Source: Glycocaulis alkaliphilus
Lineage (GTDB): Bacteria > Pseudomonadota > Alphaproteobacteria > Caulobacterales > Maricaulaceae
Direction: 5' to 3'
Length of the DNA: 64,000 bases
NCBI RefSeq assembly: GCF_004000605.1
Contig: NZ_CP018911.1
Coordinates: forward strand, 1,674,001 to 1,738,000
Position 1 is the stretch's first letter. Each line of letters opens with the position of its first letter. Below are positions 29,063-38,778 of the stretch, piece by piece. Below the pieces are notes generated by a model, which was given only the letters and a program-made list of their open reading frames with translations, was not told the DNA's origin and searched no databases. A program made the translations under genes and the position numbers.

Positions 29063-30528
29063 AGCGCCTTGCCGGCCTTCATCTTTTCGACCAGCGCGGT
29101 CGTGGAGAAACCCGCCTGCAGCGGGGCGATCACGATCTCGCCGCCGCGCGATCTGATGAAGTCGGCTCCTGGCAGGTCGTCGGGCTTGTAGTCAGCCCCT
29201 TTCACCAGCACATCGGGCGCAATCGCGCGGATCAGTGCTTCGGGTGTGTCTTCCTCGAACACCACCACCCGATCCACGCTCTCCAGCGCTGCGAGCATCG
29301 CTGCGCGGTGAGCCGCCGGATTTACGGGCCGCCCTTCGCCCTTCAGACGCGTCACGGACGCGTCGCTATTGAGCCCCACCACCAGCCGGTCACACACCGA
29401 GCGCGCATGACGCAGCGAGGCAAGATGGCCGGGATGGAGAATATCGAAACACCCATTGGTGAAGCCGACCTTCAGCCCGTCACGGTGCCACGAGCTGACG
29501 GTGCTGGCGGCCTGTTCGCGCGACAGCACCCGCCAGTCGACATCACCTGCCCCGGGTATCGCGCTGTCGAGCAATTCTTCGGGAGACACGGTCGCCGTAC
29601 CTGTCTTGCCGACGGCTGTACCGGCCGCCAGGTCTGCCAGAGCGATCGTGTCCGCGAGCGGCAGGCGCGCCGCTACGCCCAGCGAGAGGGCTGCCAGAGC
29701 GGTGTCACCAGCGCCTGACACATCATAGACGGAGCGCGGGCGGGCGCGATGGTGATGGACCTCGCCGTTCTCGATAAAGCTCATACCTTTGGCGCCGCGG
29801 GTCACGACAAGCGCGGGGGTCGAGCCAAGCCGCGACTTGAGCGCTGCAAGCGCAGCCTCAACTTCGGCATCCGAACCAACGGGCATGGCAACTTCGCCAG
29901 CGAGTTCCTGCGCGTTCGGCTTGATAAGGTAGGCGCCGTCATAGCGGGTATAGTCATCACCGCGCGGATCGACACAGACCGGCTTTCCGGCCGTTTTGGC
30001 GAGCTTGATGATTTCGGCGCACACCGCGCGCGTCAGCATCCCCCTGCCATAGTCAGACAGGATCACGACGTCTGCGCGGTCCAGAGCACCCGTGACGGCT
30101 GCGATGACCGCCTTGGCCGTATCGGCACTGATGGCCGCGCCGGGATCAAAATCCACGCAGAACATCTGCTGGCTGCCAGACACATATCGGGTTTTGGTTG
30201 GTGTGCTCCGGCCGGGCTCGCGGATCAGGGTGCAGCCATGCGTTCCGCAATCGGTCAGAAGCCCTTCAACCGCATCGCCCTGCGGATCATTTCCGGCGAC
30301 GCTGATAACGCTTGCCTCACCGCCCAGGCTGATCAGATTGCGGACAAGATTGCCCGCACCGCCGAGCATCATTTCCCGGCGGGTCTCCGACAGGATCGGC
30401 ACCGGCGCCTCGCGAGAAATGCGCTTCACCTCGCCATAGACGAAGGAATCCAGAAGCACGTCACCAATAACGAGCGCGCGTTTTCCGGCTATGGAGCCCA
30501 GAAGGAGTGAAGCGGCCTGACGCTGCAT
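29059..30528 (-). CDS. hldE: Bifunctional heptose-7-phosphate kinase / heptose-1-phosphate adenylyltransferase
   Basis: 489 residues: a PfkB-type kinase domain (~1-325; GGAGNLVRNL, signature DVSGAGDTALAAL) and a nucleotidyltransferase domain (~350-489; GCFDILHPGHLASLRHAR). It makes ADP-glycero-manno-heptose for the lipopolysaccharide inner core. The full fused form is intact. It is followed upstream on the same strand by kdsA with an 8-bp gap, so an LPS-core operon. Confidence 0.96.
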   Translation of the reverse strand: MQRQAASLLLGSIAGKRALVIGDVLLDSFVYGEVKRISREAPVPILSETRREMMLGGAGNLVRNLISLGGEASVISVAGNDPQGDAVEGLLTDCGTHGCTLIREPGRSTPTKTRYVSGSQQMFCVDFDPGAAISADTAKAVIAAVTGALDRADVVILSDYGRGMLTRAVCAEIIKLAKTAGKPVCVDPRGDDYTRYDGAYLIKPNAQELAGEVAMPVGSDAEVEAALAALKSRLGSTPALVVTRGAKGMSFIENGEVHHHRARPRSVYDVSGAGDTALAALSLGVAARLPLADTIALADLAAGTAVGKTGTATVSPEELLDSAIPGAGDVDWRVLSREQAASTVSSWHRDGLKVGFTNGCFDILHPGHLASLRHARSVCDRLVVGLNSDASVTRLKGEGRPVNPAAHRAAMLAALESVDRVVVFEEDTPEALIRAIAPDVLVKGADYKPDDLPGADFIRSRGGEIVIAPLQAGFSTTALVEKMKAGKAL

Positions 30529-30536
30529 GACGCGCC

Positions 30537-31400
30537 CTAAAGTGCCATCACAGGGCTGGCTTTGGCCATGCGGTCAAACTCCAGCAAATCAGCTGCGATC
30601 GCCTCAAAACGCTTCAGCGGGATCATGTTCGGCCCGTCAGACGGTGCATTGTCCGGATCGGGGTGGGTTTCCATGAATACGGCAGCAACGCCGATGGAAA
30701 CGGCGGCACGCGCGAGATACGGCACGAACTCGCGCTGGCCGCCAGACGACGCGCCCTGCCCGCCGGGCTGTTGCACCGAATGCGTCGCATCGAAAACAAC
30801 AGGGCAGCCAAAGCTGGCCATGATCGGCAGGGAGCGCATGTCGGAGACCAGCGTGTTATAGCCAAAGCTCGCCCCGCGTTCGCAGGCCAGCACGTTGGGA
30901 TTGCCCGCCCCGGTGATCTTGGCGACGACATTCTTCATGTCCCAGGGCGCGAGGAACTGGCCCTTCTTCACATTGATCACGGCCCCGGTCTGCGCGGCAG
31001 CGATCAGAAGATCCGTCTGACGGCAGAGGAAGGCCGGGATTTGCAGCACATCGACGGCCTGCGCCGCGATGGCGCACTGTTCGGCGGTGTGAATGTCGGT
31101 CAGGACCGGCAGGCCCGTCGTCTCGCGGATTTCGGCAAAGATCGGCAGGGAATCCTCCAGCCCGATACCGCGCTGGGCGCTGGCACTGGTCCGGTTCGCC
31201 TTGTCGAACGAGGTCTTGTAGATGATCTGGCAACCCAGCCGCTCGCCGATTTCCTTCAGCATGGCCGACACTTCCAGCCCGTGCTGGCGGCTTTCCAGCT
31301 GGCACGGTCCGGCGATGAAGGTTAGCGGACGGGCATTGCCAATCTCGAAAGCCGGGAGGATGCCGCGAGCGAGTGTGACAACGGCGTTGGGAGCAGTCAT
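30537..31400 (-). CDS. kdsA: 3-deoxy-8-phosphooctulonate (Kdo-8-P) synthase
   Basis: A 287-residue enzyme condensing arabinose-5-phosphate and phosphoenolpyruvate into Kdo-8-phosphate for lipid A/LPS core. Signatures: [54 protein letters not shown]. The Cys of AGPC and the DATH/EH-type residues suggest the metal-dependent type, which should be confirmed by alignment. First gene of the kdsA-hldE pair. Confidence 0.96.
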   Translation of the reverse strand: MTAPNAVVTLARGILPAFEIGNARPLTFIAGPCQLESRQHGLEVSAMLKEIGERLGCQIIYKTSFDKANRTSASAQRGIGLEDSLPIFAEIRETTGLPVLTDIHTAEQCAIAAQAVDVLQIPAFLCRQTDLLIAAAQTGAVINVKKGQFLAPWDMKNVVAKITGAGNPNVLACERGASFGYNTLVSDMRSLPIMASFGCPVVFDATHSVQQPGGQGASSGGQREFVPYLARAAVSIGVAAVFMETHPDPDNAPSDGPNMIPLKRFEAIAADLLEFDRMAKASPVMAL

Positions 31401-31446
31401 GAGCGATCTGTCTTTCCTTGCAGGTGCAGCGCGACCGGATCTTCGC

Positions 31447-31476
31447 TGATCCGCGCGCCGGTTGCCTTCGTAATAG
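31447..31476 (+). promoter_or_regulatory. RpoE(ChrR)-type promoter before the photolyase operon
   Basis: TGATCC (31447-31452), an 18-bp spacer, and TAATAG (31471-31476), 47 bp before the GTG of phr. This matches the layout I recall for the singlet-oxygen sigma factor RpoE of Rhodobacter (TGATCC-N18-TAAGA-like). The same arrangement precedes the convergent chrR operon at 40222-40193. Confidence 0.6.
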
Positions 31477-31522
31477 CTGACATAGGTATTCCCGTCATCC
31501 TTGCACTGCGGCTTTCATTATC

Positions 31523-32977
31523 GTGTCCACCTCAAGTCATTCTGCTGGTTCTCCCGTCATCTGCTGGTTCCGTCAGGATCTCAGACTTGCTGATAACCCC
31601 GCCCTGCTTGCCGCCACGCAGAGTGGCGCGCCGGTCATCTGTCTGTACGTGCTTGATGACAAGACACCCGGAAAATGGGCCAGAGGCGGCGCATCTCGCT
31701 GGTGGCTGCATCACAGCCTCGCCGCGCTCTCTGCCAGCCTTGAAGAGCTTGGCGCACGCCTGGTGCTGCGGCGGGGAGATGCATTTGAGATTGTCACCGG
31801 CCTAGCCAGCGAGCTTGGCGCACAGAGAGTTTTCTGGAATCGCTGTTACGAGCCGTTCGCCCGTGAACGGGACACCAGCATCAAGACCCGGCTCAAGCAG
31901 GCTGGCTGCGAAGCGGAGACCTTCAACGGCGCCCTCCTGATCGAGCCCTGGAACCTGAAGACGAAGGATGGCGGGCCCTACCGCGTCTACTCGCCCTATT
32001 TCCGGGCGCTGGCTCCGCATTGTGACGACATCGCCCCCCTGCCTGCGCCGTCTTCTGTCACCGACGGTTCGCAGGGCGTGCATTCCGACGCGCTTTCCAG
32101 CTGGTCATTGCTTCCCTCATCACCTGACTGGGCCACAGGGTTTGGCCCCGTCTGGACACCCGGCGAGGATGGCGCGCGGGCTAGGCTCGAAACCTTCTGC
32201 GAGGATGCGGCGCGCGACTATGCCGACACGCGCAACCTGCCGGGAACCGACGGCACGTCGCGCCTGTCTCCCCATTTGCATTTCGGTGAAATCTCCCCCC
32301 GCCAGATCTGGCATCATGCGGTCAGCCATGTGCCCGCCGGGAAAGGGCGCGAGACCTTTCTGAAGGAAATCGGCTGGCGGGAGTTTTCCTACAATCTTCT
32401 CTTTCACTTCGATGATCTGCCCGAATCCAATTACCAAGCCAAATTCAACGGCTTTCCGTGGAATTTTGATGAAACGGTTTTCAAAAACTGGACCCGCGGA
32501 CAGACAGGCTATCCGATTGTCGATGCCGGCATGCGCCAGCTATGGCAAACGGGCTGGATGCATAACCGCGTGCGCATGATCGTCGCCTCCTTCCTGACCA
32601 AGCATTTGCTGATCGACTGGCGCCGGGGCGAGGAATGGTTCTGGGACACGCTGGTGGACGCAGACCTCGCCAACAACGCCGCCAGCTGGCAGTGGGTCGC
32701 CGGATCGGGCGCCGACGCCGCGCCCTATTTCCGTATCTTCAATCCGGTGACCCAGGGCGAGAAGTTTGACGAAGCCGGCCACTATGTCCGCGAATGGGTG
32801 CCAGAACTGACGAACCTGCCGGAGAAGTATATCCACGCGCCGTGGACGGCTCCGGCTGACGTTCTGGCGCGCGCAGGAATAACGCTTGGCCGTGACTACC
32901 CCAAACCGATAGTGGACCACGCCAGAGCGCGCGAACGCGCACTGGCCGCCTTCTCCAGCCTCAAGGACGCTGCATGA
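31523..32977 (+). CDS. phr: Deoxyribodipyrimidine photolyase (class I CPD type)
   Basis: A 484-residue flavoprotein. N-terminal antenna-binding alpha/beta domain (VICWFRQDLRLADNPAL) and C-terminal FAD domain with the class I signature (YPIVDAGMRQLWQTGWMHNRVRMIVASFLTKHLLIDWR...NNAASWQWVAG). It repairs cyclobutane pyrimidine dimers with blue light. GTG start. First gene of a four-gene operon (ATGA overlap with the next gene) behind an RpoE-like promoter. Confidence 0.96.
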   Translation: MSTSSHSAGSPVICWFRQDLRLADNPALLAATQSGAPVICLYVLDDKTPGKWARGGASRWWLHHSLAALSASLEELGARLVLRRGDAFEIVTGLASELGAQRVFWNRCYEPFARERDTSIKTRLKQAGCEAETFNGALLIEPWNLKTKDGGPYRVYSPYFRALAPHCDDIAPLPAPSSVTDGSQGVHSDALSSWSLLPSSPDWATGFGPVWTPGEDGARARLETFCEDAARDYADTRNLPGTDGTSRLSPHLHFGEISPRQIWHHAVSHVPAGKGRETFLKEIGWREFSYNLLFHFDDLPESNYQAKFNGFPWNFDETVFKNWTRGQTGYPIVDAGMRQLWQTGWMHNRVRMIVASFLTKHLLIDWRRGEEWFWDTLVDADLANNAASWQWVAGSGADAAPYFRIFNPVTQGEKFDEAGHYVREWVPELTNLPEKYIHAPWTAPADVLARAGITLGRDYPKPIVDHARARERALAAFSSLKDAA

Positions 32978-34344
32978 GCTCGACTGACCCGATATTGAAC
33001 CGGCCTGCACGCATTGCGGTGATTGGTGCCGGTGTGGCTGGTCTGGGCGCGGCCTGGGCGCTGCGTGGCCTGCATCAGGTTGTGCTCTACGAGAAGGATG
33101 GCCGTCTTGGCGGCCACGCCAACACCGTCCACGTCGATCACGCGGGACAGGAAACACCGGTCGATACCGGCTTCATCGTGTTCAACCGCCTCAACTACCC
33201 CAATCTGACCGCGCTGTTTGCCCATCTGGGCATCGAGACACATCGCACCGACATGAGCTTCGGGTTCAGCCTGGGCGGACGGTGTGAATGGTCCTCCAAC
33301 GGGCTTGGCGGCCTCTTCGCGCAGCCGTCCAATCTCATGCGGCCCTCCTTCATCGGCATGCTGTGCGATGTGTTGCGCTTCAATTCGCAAGCGGTAGAGG
33401 ATCTCGAAGGCGGCGTTCTGACGGGTTTGTCACTCGGCCAGTATCTCGATCTGTACGAGTTCAGCACCGCCTTCCGGGAACAATACCTCCTGCCCATGGG
33501 TGCCGCGATCTGGTCAGCCAGCGAAAGCGAGATGGCCGCCTACCCGGCCGAAGCCTTTGTACGCTTTTTCAAAAACCACCGTCTGGTGAACGCGAAACGT
33601 CCCAAATGGGAAACCGTGGCGGGCGGCAGCCAGACCTATGTCAACGCGCTGTGGCGCGACATGGAGGCGTCCGCCGTGCAGCGCCGCTCCGGCGCGGTCA
33701 GCATCACCCGGCTGCGCACCGGCGGGGTACGGATTGTGGACGCTGATGGCCATGCAGAGCGCTACGACGAGGTGATCCTTGCCTGCCACTCCAGCGAAGC
33801 GCTGGCACTTCTCACCGATGCGGACGCCGATGAGCGCGAAATGCTGGGCGCGATCCCCTACGCACCCAACAGGGCGGTGCTCCACCGCGATGAGAGCTTT
33901 CTGCCCCGCCGCAAGGGCGCGCGGGCGGCATGGTGCTATATGCGCGATGACAATACCGGCGCTGCTGCAGTGACTTACGACATGAACCGTCTGCAGCATA
34001 TCAATCCGGCGCAGCCATTGCTGGTGACGCTAAACCCGTCACGTGAGCCCGACCCGGCCAAAGTGCTGGGCCGGTACAGCTACGACCACCCGCAATTCAC
34101 ACCCGCCGGCCTGGCCGCGCAAAGAATATTCAACCGCGTTCAGGGCGTGCGCCACACATGGTTTGCGGGCGCGTGGCTGGGATATGGCTTCCACGAGGAC
34201 GGGCTCCGCTCCGGCCTGCGGGTGGCCTTGCGTCTGGGCGGTGCCATACCGTGGGCATTTGCCGACGGGGACGTAAATGGCGGAGAATGGGGTGAGCGGC
34301 CGGGCATCGCCCTGCCCGATATTCACGCCCTGCCTGCGGAGTGA
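32974..34344 (+). CDS. FAD-dependent oxidoreductase (amine-oxidase/desaturase-like, COG2907)
   Basis: A 456-residue flavoprotein with a Rossmann dinucleotide site (RIAVIGAGVAGLGAAWAL, residues ~11-28) and the family blocks GRLGGHANTV and VDTGFIVFN. This group is found beside DUF1365 and cyclopropane-fatty-acid synthase genes in many bacteria, where it is thought to help modify membrane lipids (for example to furan or branched acyl chains). Starts within the photolyase stop (ATGA), so is translationally coupled. Confidence 0.9.
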   Translation: MSSTDPILNRPARIAVIGAGVAGLGAAWALRGLHQVVLYEKDGRLGGHANTVHVDHAGQETPVDTGFIVFNRLNYPNLTALFAHLGIETHRTDMSFGFSLGGRCEWSSNGLGGLFAQPSNLMRPSFIGMLCDVLRFNSQAVEDLEGGVLTGLSLGQYLDLYEFSTAFREQYLLPMGAAIWSASESEMAAYPAEAFVRFFKNHRLVNAKRPKWETVAGGSQTYVNALWRDMEASAVQRRSGAVSITRLRTGGVRIVDADGHAERYDEVILACHSSEALALLTDADADEREMLGAIPYAPNRAVLHRDESFLPRRKGARAAWCYMRDDNTGAAAVTYDMNRLQHINPAQPLLVTLNPSREPDPAKVLGRYSYDHPQFTPAGLAAQRIFNRVQGVRHTWFAGAWLGYGFHEDGLRSGLRVALRLGGAIPWAFADGDVNGGEWGERPGIALPDIHALPAE

Positions 34345-35135
34345 TGATGACGCCGCCTGCCCGGCTTTTCCTCGGACACACCGTACACGAGCGCACCCAG
34401 CCCTTCGTGCATCGCTTCCGCTACTCCATCGCCATGATGATGCTGGACCTCGACCAGCTGGAGGCGGCCGGGCGCCTTTCACGCCTGTTTTCGGTAGAGC
34501 GCTTCAACCTGTTCAGCTTCCGCCAGCGCGACCATGGCCCGCGCGATGGATCATCGCTTAAGGAGTGGGCTCTGGCGCGGCTGGCCGCTGCGGGTGTGAA
34601 CAGTGACGTGTCGCGCGTGCGGCTTTTATGTTCACCGCGTGTGCTGGGCTACGTCTTCAACCCGATTTCGCTTTATCTGGCGGACGATGCGGACGGAAAC
34701 ACGCTCGCGGTGATCTATCAGGTCCATAACACGTTCGGCGACGCCCACGCCTATGTGGCACCGCTCACCGGCGGCATGCCGGAGAAGCACAGCGCGCAGA
34801 AGCGCTTCCATGTCTCGCCCTTCTTCCCGGTATCGGGACGCTACGACTTCACCTTGCGCGATGGCGACGATCAGCTCTCGCTTGTGGTCAGCAAGGTCGA
34901 GGCATCCGGCAAGGACTTCCTCGCCACCATGCAGCTAATGGCTCGCCCGGTAACATCCGGAAATCTCCTCAAACTCTTTGCGGGGCAGCCTTTTTCGACC
35001 TTGAAAACGATCTCCGCCATCCACTGGGAAGCGCTACGGCTTCTGGTGAAAGGCGCGCGCTATCACCGCCACCCCAAGCCGCCTGCCGGCGATACAATTA
35101 TCGACCGATCAGAGGCATCCAACCGTAGAGTTTGA
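34344..35135 (+). CDS. DUF1365 family protein
   Basis: A 263-residue protein with the family pattern: LFLGHTVHERTQPFVHRFRYSIAMMMLDLDQL at the start and RLLCSPRVLGYVFNPISLYLADD in the middle, plus VHNTFGDAHAYV and KRFHVSPFF. The family is unexplained biochemically but is co-inherited with the preceding FAD protein and the following cyclopropane synthase, and with the RpoE regulon of Rhodobacter. Start at 34344 or 34347 (overlapping ATGATG) is uncertain. Confidence 0.9.
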   Translation: MMTPPARLFLGHTVHERTQPFVHRFRYSIAMMMLDLDQLEAAGRLSRLFSVERFNLFSFRQRDHGPRDGSSLKEWALARLAAAGVNSDVSRVRLLCSPRVLGYVFNPISLYLADDADGNTLAVIYQVHNTFGDAHAYVAPLTGGMPEKHSAQKRFHVSPFFPVSGRYDFTLRDGDDQLSLVVSKVEASGKDFLATMQLMARPVTSGNLLKLFAGQPFSTLKTISAIHWEALRLLVKGARYHRHPKPPAGDTIIDRSEASNRRV

Positions 35136-35192
35136 GCGTAATCACTAAAAGGCGTAGAATTGGACCGGCAGTCAGCCGGAAGGTATCTCCGA

Positions 35193-36443
35193 ATGACCGA
35201 TGCAGCTCTTTCCAGTTTCGACGCGTCACGCCCGCTTCAGGCGTGCAAGGATACGATTGCCCGGCTGCAGGGCGTTCCGCGCCTGTTCAAGGCGGGCCTT
35301 ACCCTGCTTTTGAAATTTGGCACCGGATCGTTGACCGTCGTGCTGCCAGACGGCCGCAGCCTGCGCTTCCAGGGCAAGGCGCCGGGCGCTGATGCGGTGA
35401 TGGAGGTACAGGACTACGCCATGGTCCGCCGCGTGTTTGCGGGCGGCGATGTCGGCTTTGCTGAGTCCTACATGGCGGGCCAATGGACGACCCCAGACCT
35501 TGCCAAAGTGCTGGAGGTATTCTCCGCAAACCTCGATAAAATCAATAATATCGAGAAGGGCGGCCCCCTCACCCGCATGGCGCACTGGGTCTGGCACCGC
35601 CTGCGCGCCAACACCAAGGCGCAGGCCCGCAAGAACATCGAAGCACACTACGATCTCGGCAATGCCTTCTATGAGCTGTGGCTTGACCCGTCCATGACCT
35701 ATTCGGCCGCGCGCTTTACCGCGCCGGATCTGGGGCTGGAGGCCGCGCAGAAGGAAAAATACGCCAGCCTTGCCCGCCTGATCGGACTGGAGCCCGGCAT
35801 GCATGTGCTGGAAATCGGATGCGGCTGGGGCGGGTTCGCTGAGTATGCGGCCAGCGAGATCGGCGCGCGTGTGACCTGCCTCACCCTCTCCCCCTCCCAG
35901 CGCGACTATGCCCTTGAACGCATGGAACGCGCGGGCCTGTCGGACCGGGTGGAAATCAAGCTGCAGGATTATCGTGACGAGACCGGCAGCTATGATGCCG
36001 TCGCGTCCATCGAGATGTTCGAAGCGGTCGGCGAGGAATACTGGCCGTCCTACTTCGCCAAGGTGCGCGAGTGCCTGAAACCCGGCGGCAAGGCGGGTCT
36101 GCAGATCATCACCATCCGCGACGATCTGTTTGACAGCTACCGCAAGCGCGCGGACTTCATCCAGCGCTACATCTTCCCCGGCGGCATCTTGCCGAGCGTG
36201 GAGCGCCTGAATGGCGAGTTCGCCAAGGCAGAGCTGAACTCCGTTACGGCTGAGATGTTCGGCGTGGACTATGCCGATACGCTCGCCCACTGGATGGAGC
36301 GTTTCCAGGCTGCGTGGCCGCAGATCGAGCCGATGGGCTTTGATCTGCGCTTCCGGCGCATGTGGGAGTTCTATCTGGCCTATTGCGAGGCGGGCTTCCG
36401 CACTGGCCGCATCGATGTCGGCCAGTTCGTGCTGGAGCGCTAA
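35193..36443 (+). CDS. cfa: Cyclopropane-fatty-acyl-phospholipid synthase family methyltransferase
   Basis: A 416-residue SAM-dependent enzyme. The SAM site is VLEIGCGWGGFAEYAA (~205-220); the lipid-binding region includes AHYDLGNAFYELWLDPSMTYSAA, and the conserved Cys lies near the end (YCEAGFRTGRIDVGQFVLER). It adds a methylene or methyl group to unsaturated acyl chains in membrane phospholipids, which lowers sensitivity to oxidation. ATG 35193 has GGAAGG at 9 nt. Its TAA overlaps the stop of the convergent SDR gene. Confidence 0.93.
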   Translation: MTDAALSSFDASRPLQACKDTIARLQGVPRLFKAGLTLLLKFGTGSLTVVLPDGRSLRFQGKAPGADAVMEVQDYAMVRRVFAGGDVGFAESYMAGQWTTPDLAKVLEVFSANLDKINNIEKGGPLTRMAHWVWHRLRANTKAQARKNIEAHYDLGNAFYELWLDPSMTYSAARFTAPDLGLEAAQKEKYASLARLIGLEPGMHVLEIGCGWGGFAEYAASEIGARVTCLTLSPSQRDYALERMERAGLSDRVEIKLQDYRDETGSYDAVASIEMFEAVGEEYWPSYFAKVRECLKPGGKAGLQIITIRDDLFDSYRKRADFIQRYIFPGGILPSVERLNGEFAKAELNSVTAEMFGVDYADTLAHWMERFQAAWPQIEPMGFDLRFRRMWEFYLAYCEAGFRTGRIDVGQFVLER

Positions 36444-37231
36444 TCTGCCGGCTTGTCCCAGCCGGTCTGCTTCCTCACTAGCCCCAGAGACCAGCTGTAT
36501 GGCAGCGCGTAGATGGCTTTCAGCGCCCACGTAAACCGGCGCGGGAAGGTGATTTCAAAGCGCTTGCTTTTCAGGCCCGACGCGATGCGCTTGGCCGCCG
36601 TCTCCGCACTGACCATGAAGGGTTTGGGGAAGGCATTATCGTCCTGCGCGGGCGTTTCCACAAAGCCCGGCGTGATGGCTTGGCAGAGCACGCCATAGCG
36701 GTGCAGCTCGATGCGCAGGCACGCCGCCATATTGACCAGCGCCGCCTTGCTGGCTCCATAGGCCGAAGAGGTCGGCATGCCGCCGAAGGACGTGGCCGAT
36801 GACACGATGGCGATCTGCCCTGCCCTGCGCCCGCTCATGCGCGGGGTCAGCGCGCACAGGCACGCCGCCGTGCCCGACAGATTCACATCGAACGTTTTCT
36901 TGTAGTCCTCAAAGGACGGGTTCTCGGCGTTGATCGAGAGGTAGATGCCCGCGTTCAGAACGGCCAGCGCAATCGGCCCGTGCGCCGCTTCAATGGCCTT
37001 CACCGCGTCTTCCACGCCTTCAGCGTCGGTCAGGTCGACCGCGTGAGCGATGATGCGGCCCTTGCCGGAATGCTCCGCGGCGATCCTCTCAAGCTTGTCG
37101 GCGCTTCTGGCAGAAACCACCACCGTCCAGCCCTGGCCAGCCAGACGCTTCGCCAGTGCCGCGCCAATGCCTGAACTGCCGCCCGTTACCCAGGCGATAC
37201 CGTCTGACGGTTTCATGGCGCGCGGTCTCAT
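36440..37231 (-). CDS. SDR-family NAD(P)-dependent oxidoreductase
   Basis: A 263-residue short-chain dehydrogenase: nucleotide motif TGGSSGIG (~15-22), NAG (LNAGIY), catalytic Ser and YxxxK (SSAYGASKAALVN). Homologous SDR genes occur in photolyase/cfa stress clusters and in the RpoE regulon of Rhodobacter. Its ATG overlaps the stop of the photolyase-like gene (ATGA), so it is the last, coupled gene of the chrR operon. Substrate unknown. Confidence 0.93.
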   Translation of the reverse strand: MRPRAMKPSDGIAWVTGGSSGIGAALAKRLAGQGWTVVVSARSADKLERIAAEHSGKGRIIAHAVDLTDAEGVEDAVKAIEAAHGPIALAVLNAGIYLSINAENPSFEDYKKTFDVNLSGTAACLCALTPRMSGRRAGQIAIVSSATSFGGMPTSSAYGASKAALVNMAACLRIELHRYGVLCQAITPGFVETPAQDDNAFPKPFMVSAETAAKRIASGLKSKRFEITFPRRFTWALKAIYALPYSWSLGLVRKQTGWDKPAD

Positions 37232-38778
37232 GAGGCTTTCCTTTGTGTCCGGGCGATGCCAATGGATTCGAAGAAGCGGTTTGCGTCGCCGCGTATTTCC
37301 TCGCGGCGGGCGTCGCTGAACCGGTTGAGGTTTGAGAGGATGGGTCCGAGGCGGCGATTGCCCTTCAGCCTTGCCTCATTCTCCATCATGAAATTCCAGT
37401 ATAGATAATTGAACGGACACGCTTTTTCGCCGGTCTTGGCTTTCACCTCATAGCGGCACTTGCCGCAGTGATCGCTCATCCGGTCGATATAGGCGCCGCT
37501 CGCCGCATAGGGCTTTGTGGCCATGACACCGCCATCGGCGTAAAGCGCCATGCCGTGCGTATTGGGCGCTTCCACCCACTCATAGGCATCGGCATAGACG
37601 GCCAGATACCATTCATTGACGGCCTTGGGATCAATACCGGCCAGAAGCGCGAAATTGCCGGTGACCATCAGGCGTTGGATATGGTGGGCGTAGGCGTGCT
37701 TGCGCGTGGTGTTCACCACATCGGCGATGCAGGCCATATCCGTTTCGGCGGTCCAGTAAAACGCCGGCAAGGGCCGGTGCGCGTTCAGCGCGTTGCGCTC
37801 CAGATATTCCGGCATGAAGTGCCAGTAGATGCCGCGCACATATTCGCGCCAACCAATTATCTGCCGGATGAAGCCCTCAACCGCGTTCAGCGGTGCCTTG
37901 CCGTCCTGCCACGCGCCTTCCGCCTTGCGGCAGACCTCCAGAGGGTCCAGCAGGCCGCAATTAAGGTAGAGCGACAAGACGGAGTGGTAGAGGAAGGCCT
38001 CTCCATCCTTCAACGCATCCTGATAATCACCGAAATCCGGCAAGGCGTTCTCGATGAACCAGTCCAGCTGTTCCATCGCACCTTCGCGCGTCACCGCATA
38101 GCCAAAGGGCTCGATATCGCCGAACCCGTCCGGGAAGCGCTCTTCGACCAGCGCCATTACATTGAACGTGATGGCGTCGGGCTCGATCCAGGCGCGGCGC
38201 GGCAGTCTGGTGTCCGACGGCAGAGCCTTGCGGTTCTCCGCGTCATAATTCCACTGACCGCCTTCAGGCTGGTCTCCATCCATCAGCAGGCCGGTCTCCC
38301 GGCGCATCTCCCGGTAGAAATACTCCATGGTCAGGCGCTGCTTGCCGCTGGCCCAGCGGGCGAAGCGCTCATGCGAGCAGATGAAGCGGTCATCGGCGCG
38401 CATTTCGACCGGGACATCGAACCTGTCCGGCCATTCGCGCATGATCTCCATGAGCCGATACTCACCGGGCTCGGTATGGACAATACGCTGCAGACCCGCC
38501 TCGTCGCCCAGCGCGCGCGCCACCTCGCCTTCAAGGCTGTGGGAGTTGCCGGGATCATCAAGGCGCACATAGCGGACGCTCAGCCCCTCCTCTCGAAGGC
38601 TCTGCGCGAAATGGCGCATGGCCGAGAACAGGAAAGTGATCTTCTTGCGATGATGCGGGACGTATGACGCCTCGTCATTGACCTCGGCCATCAGGATCAG
38701 ATCGTCAGGCTGGACGCCCCGCAAAGCAGACAACTCGCGCGTCAGCTGATCGCCAAGGACAAGCCGCAAGGTGCGCAT
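37228..38778 (-). CDS. phrB: Iron-sulfur bacterial cryptochrome/(6-4) photolyase (FeS-BCP)
   Basis: A 516-residue cryptochrome/photolyase-related flavoprotein. N-terminal LRLVLGDQL and a C-terminal FAD domain. Four cysteines that hold the [4Fe-4S] cluster in Agrobacterium PhrB are visible at C350, C438, C441 and C454 (CGKC and KACPF). The group repairs (6-4) photoproducts and binds a lumazine antenna. TGATG overlap with the upstream DUF6134 gene and ATGA overlap with the SDR gene show a tight operon. Together with the CPD photolyase it gives two repair specificities in one regulon. Confidence 0.93.
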   Translation of the reverse strand: MRTLRLVLGDQLTRELSALRGVQPDDLILMAEVNDEASYVPHHRKKITFLFSAMRHFAQSLREEGLSVRYVRLDDPGNSHSLEGEVARALGDEAGLQRIVHTEPGEYRLMEIMREWPDRFDVPVEMRADDRFICSHERFARWASGKQRLTMEYFYREMRRETGLLMDGDQPEGGQWNYDAENRKALPSDTRLPRRAWIEPDAITFNVMALVEERFPDGFGDIEPFGYAVTREGAMEQLDWFIENALPDFGDYQDALKDGEAFLYHSVLSLYLNCGLLDPLEVCRKAEGAWQDGKAPLNAVEGFIRQIIGWREYVRGIYWHFMPEYLERNALNAHRPLPAFYWTAETDMACIADVVNTTRKHAYAHHIQRLMVTGNFALLAGIDPKAVNEWYLAVYADAYEWVEAPNTHGMALYADGGVMATKPYAASGAYIDRMSDHCGKCRYEVKAKTGEKACPFNYLYWNFMMENEARLKGNRRLGPILSNLNRFSDARREEIRGDANRFFESIGIARTQRKAS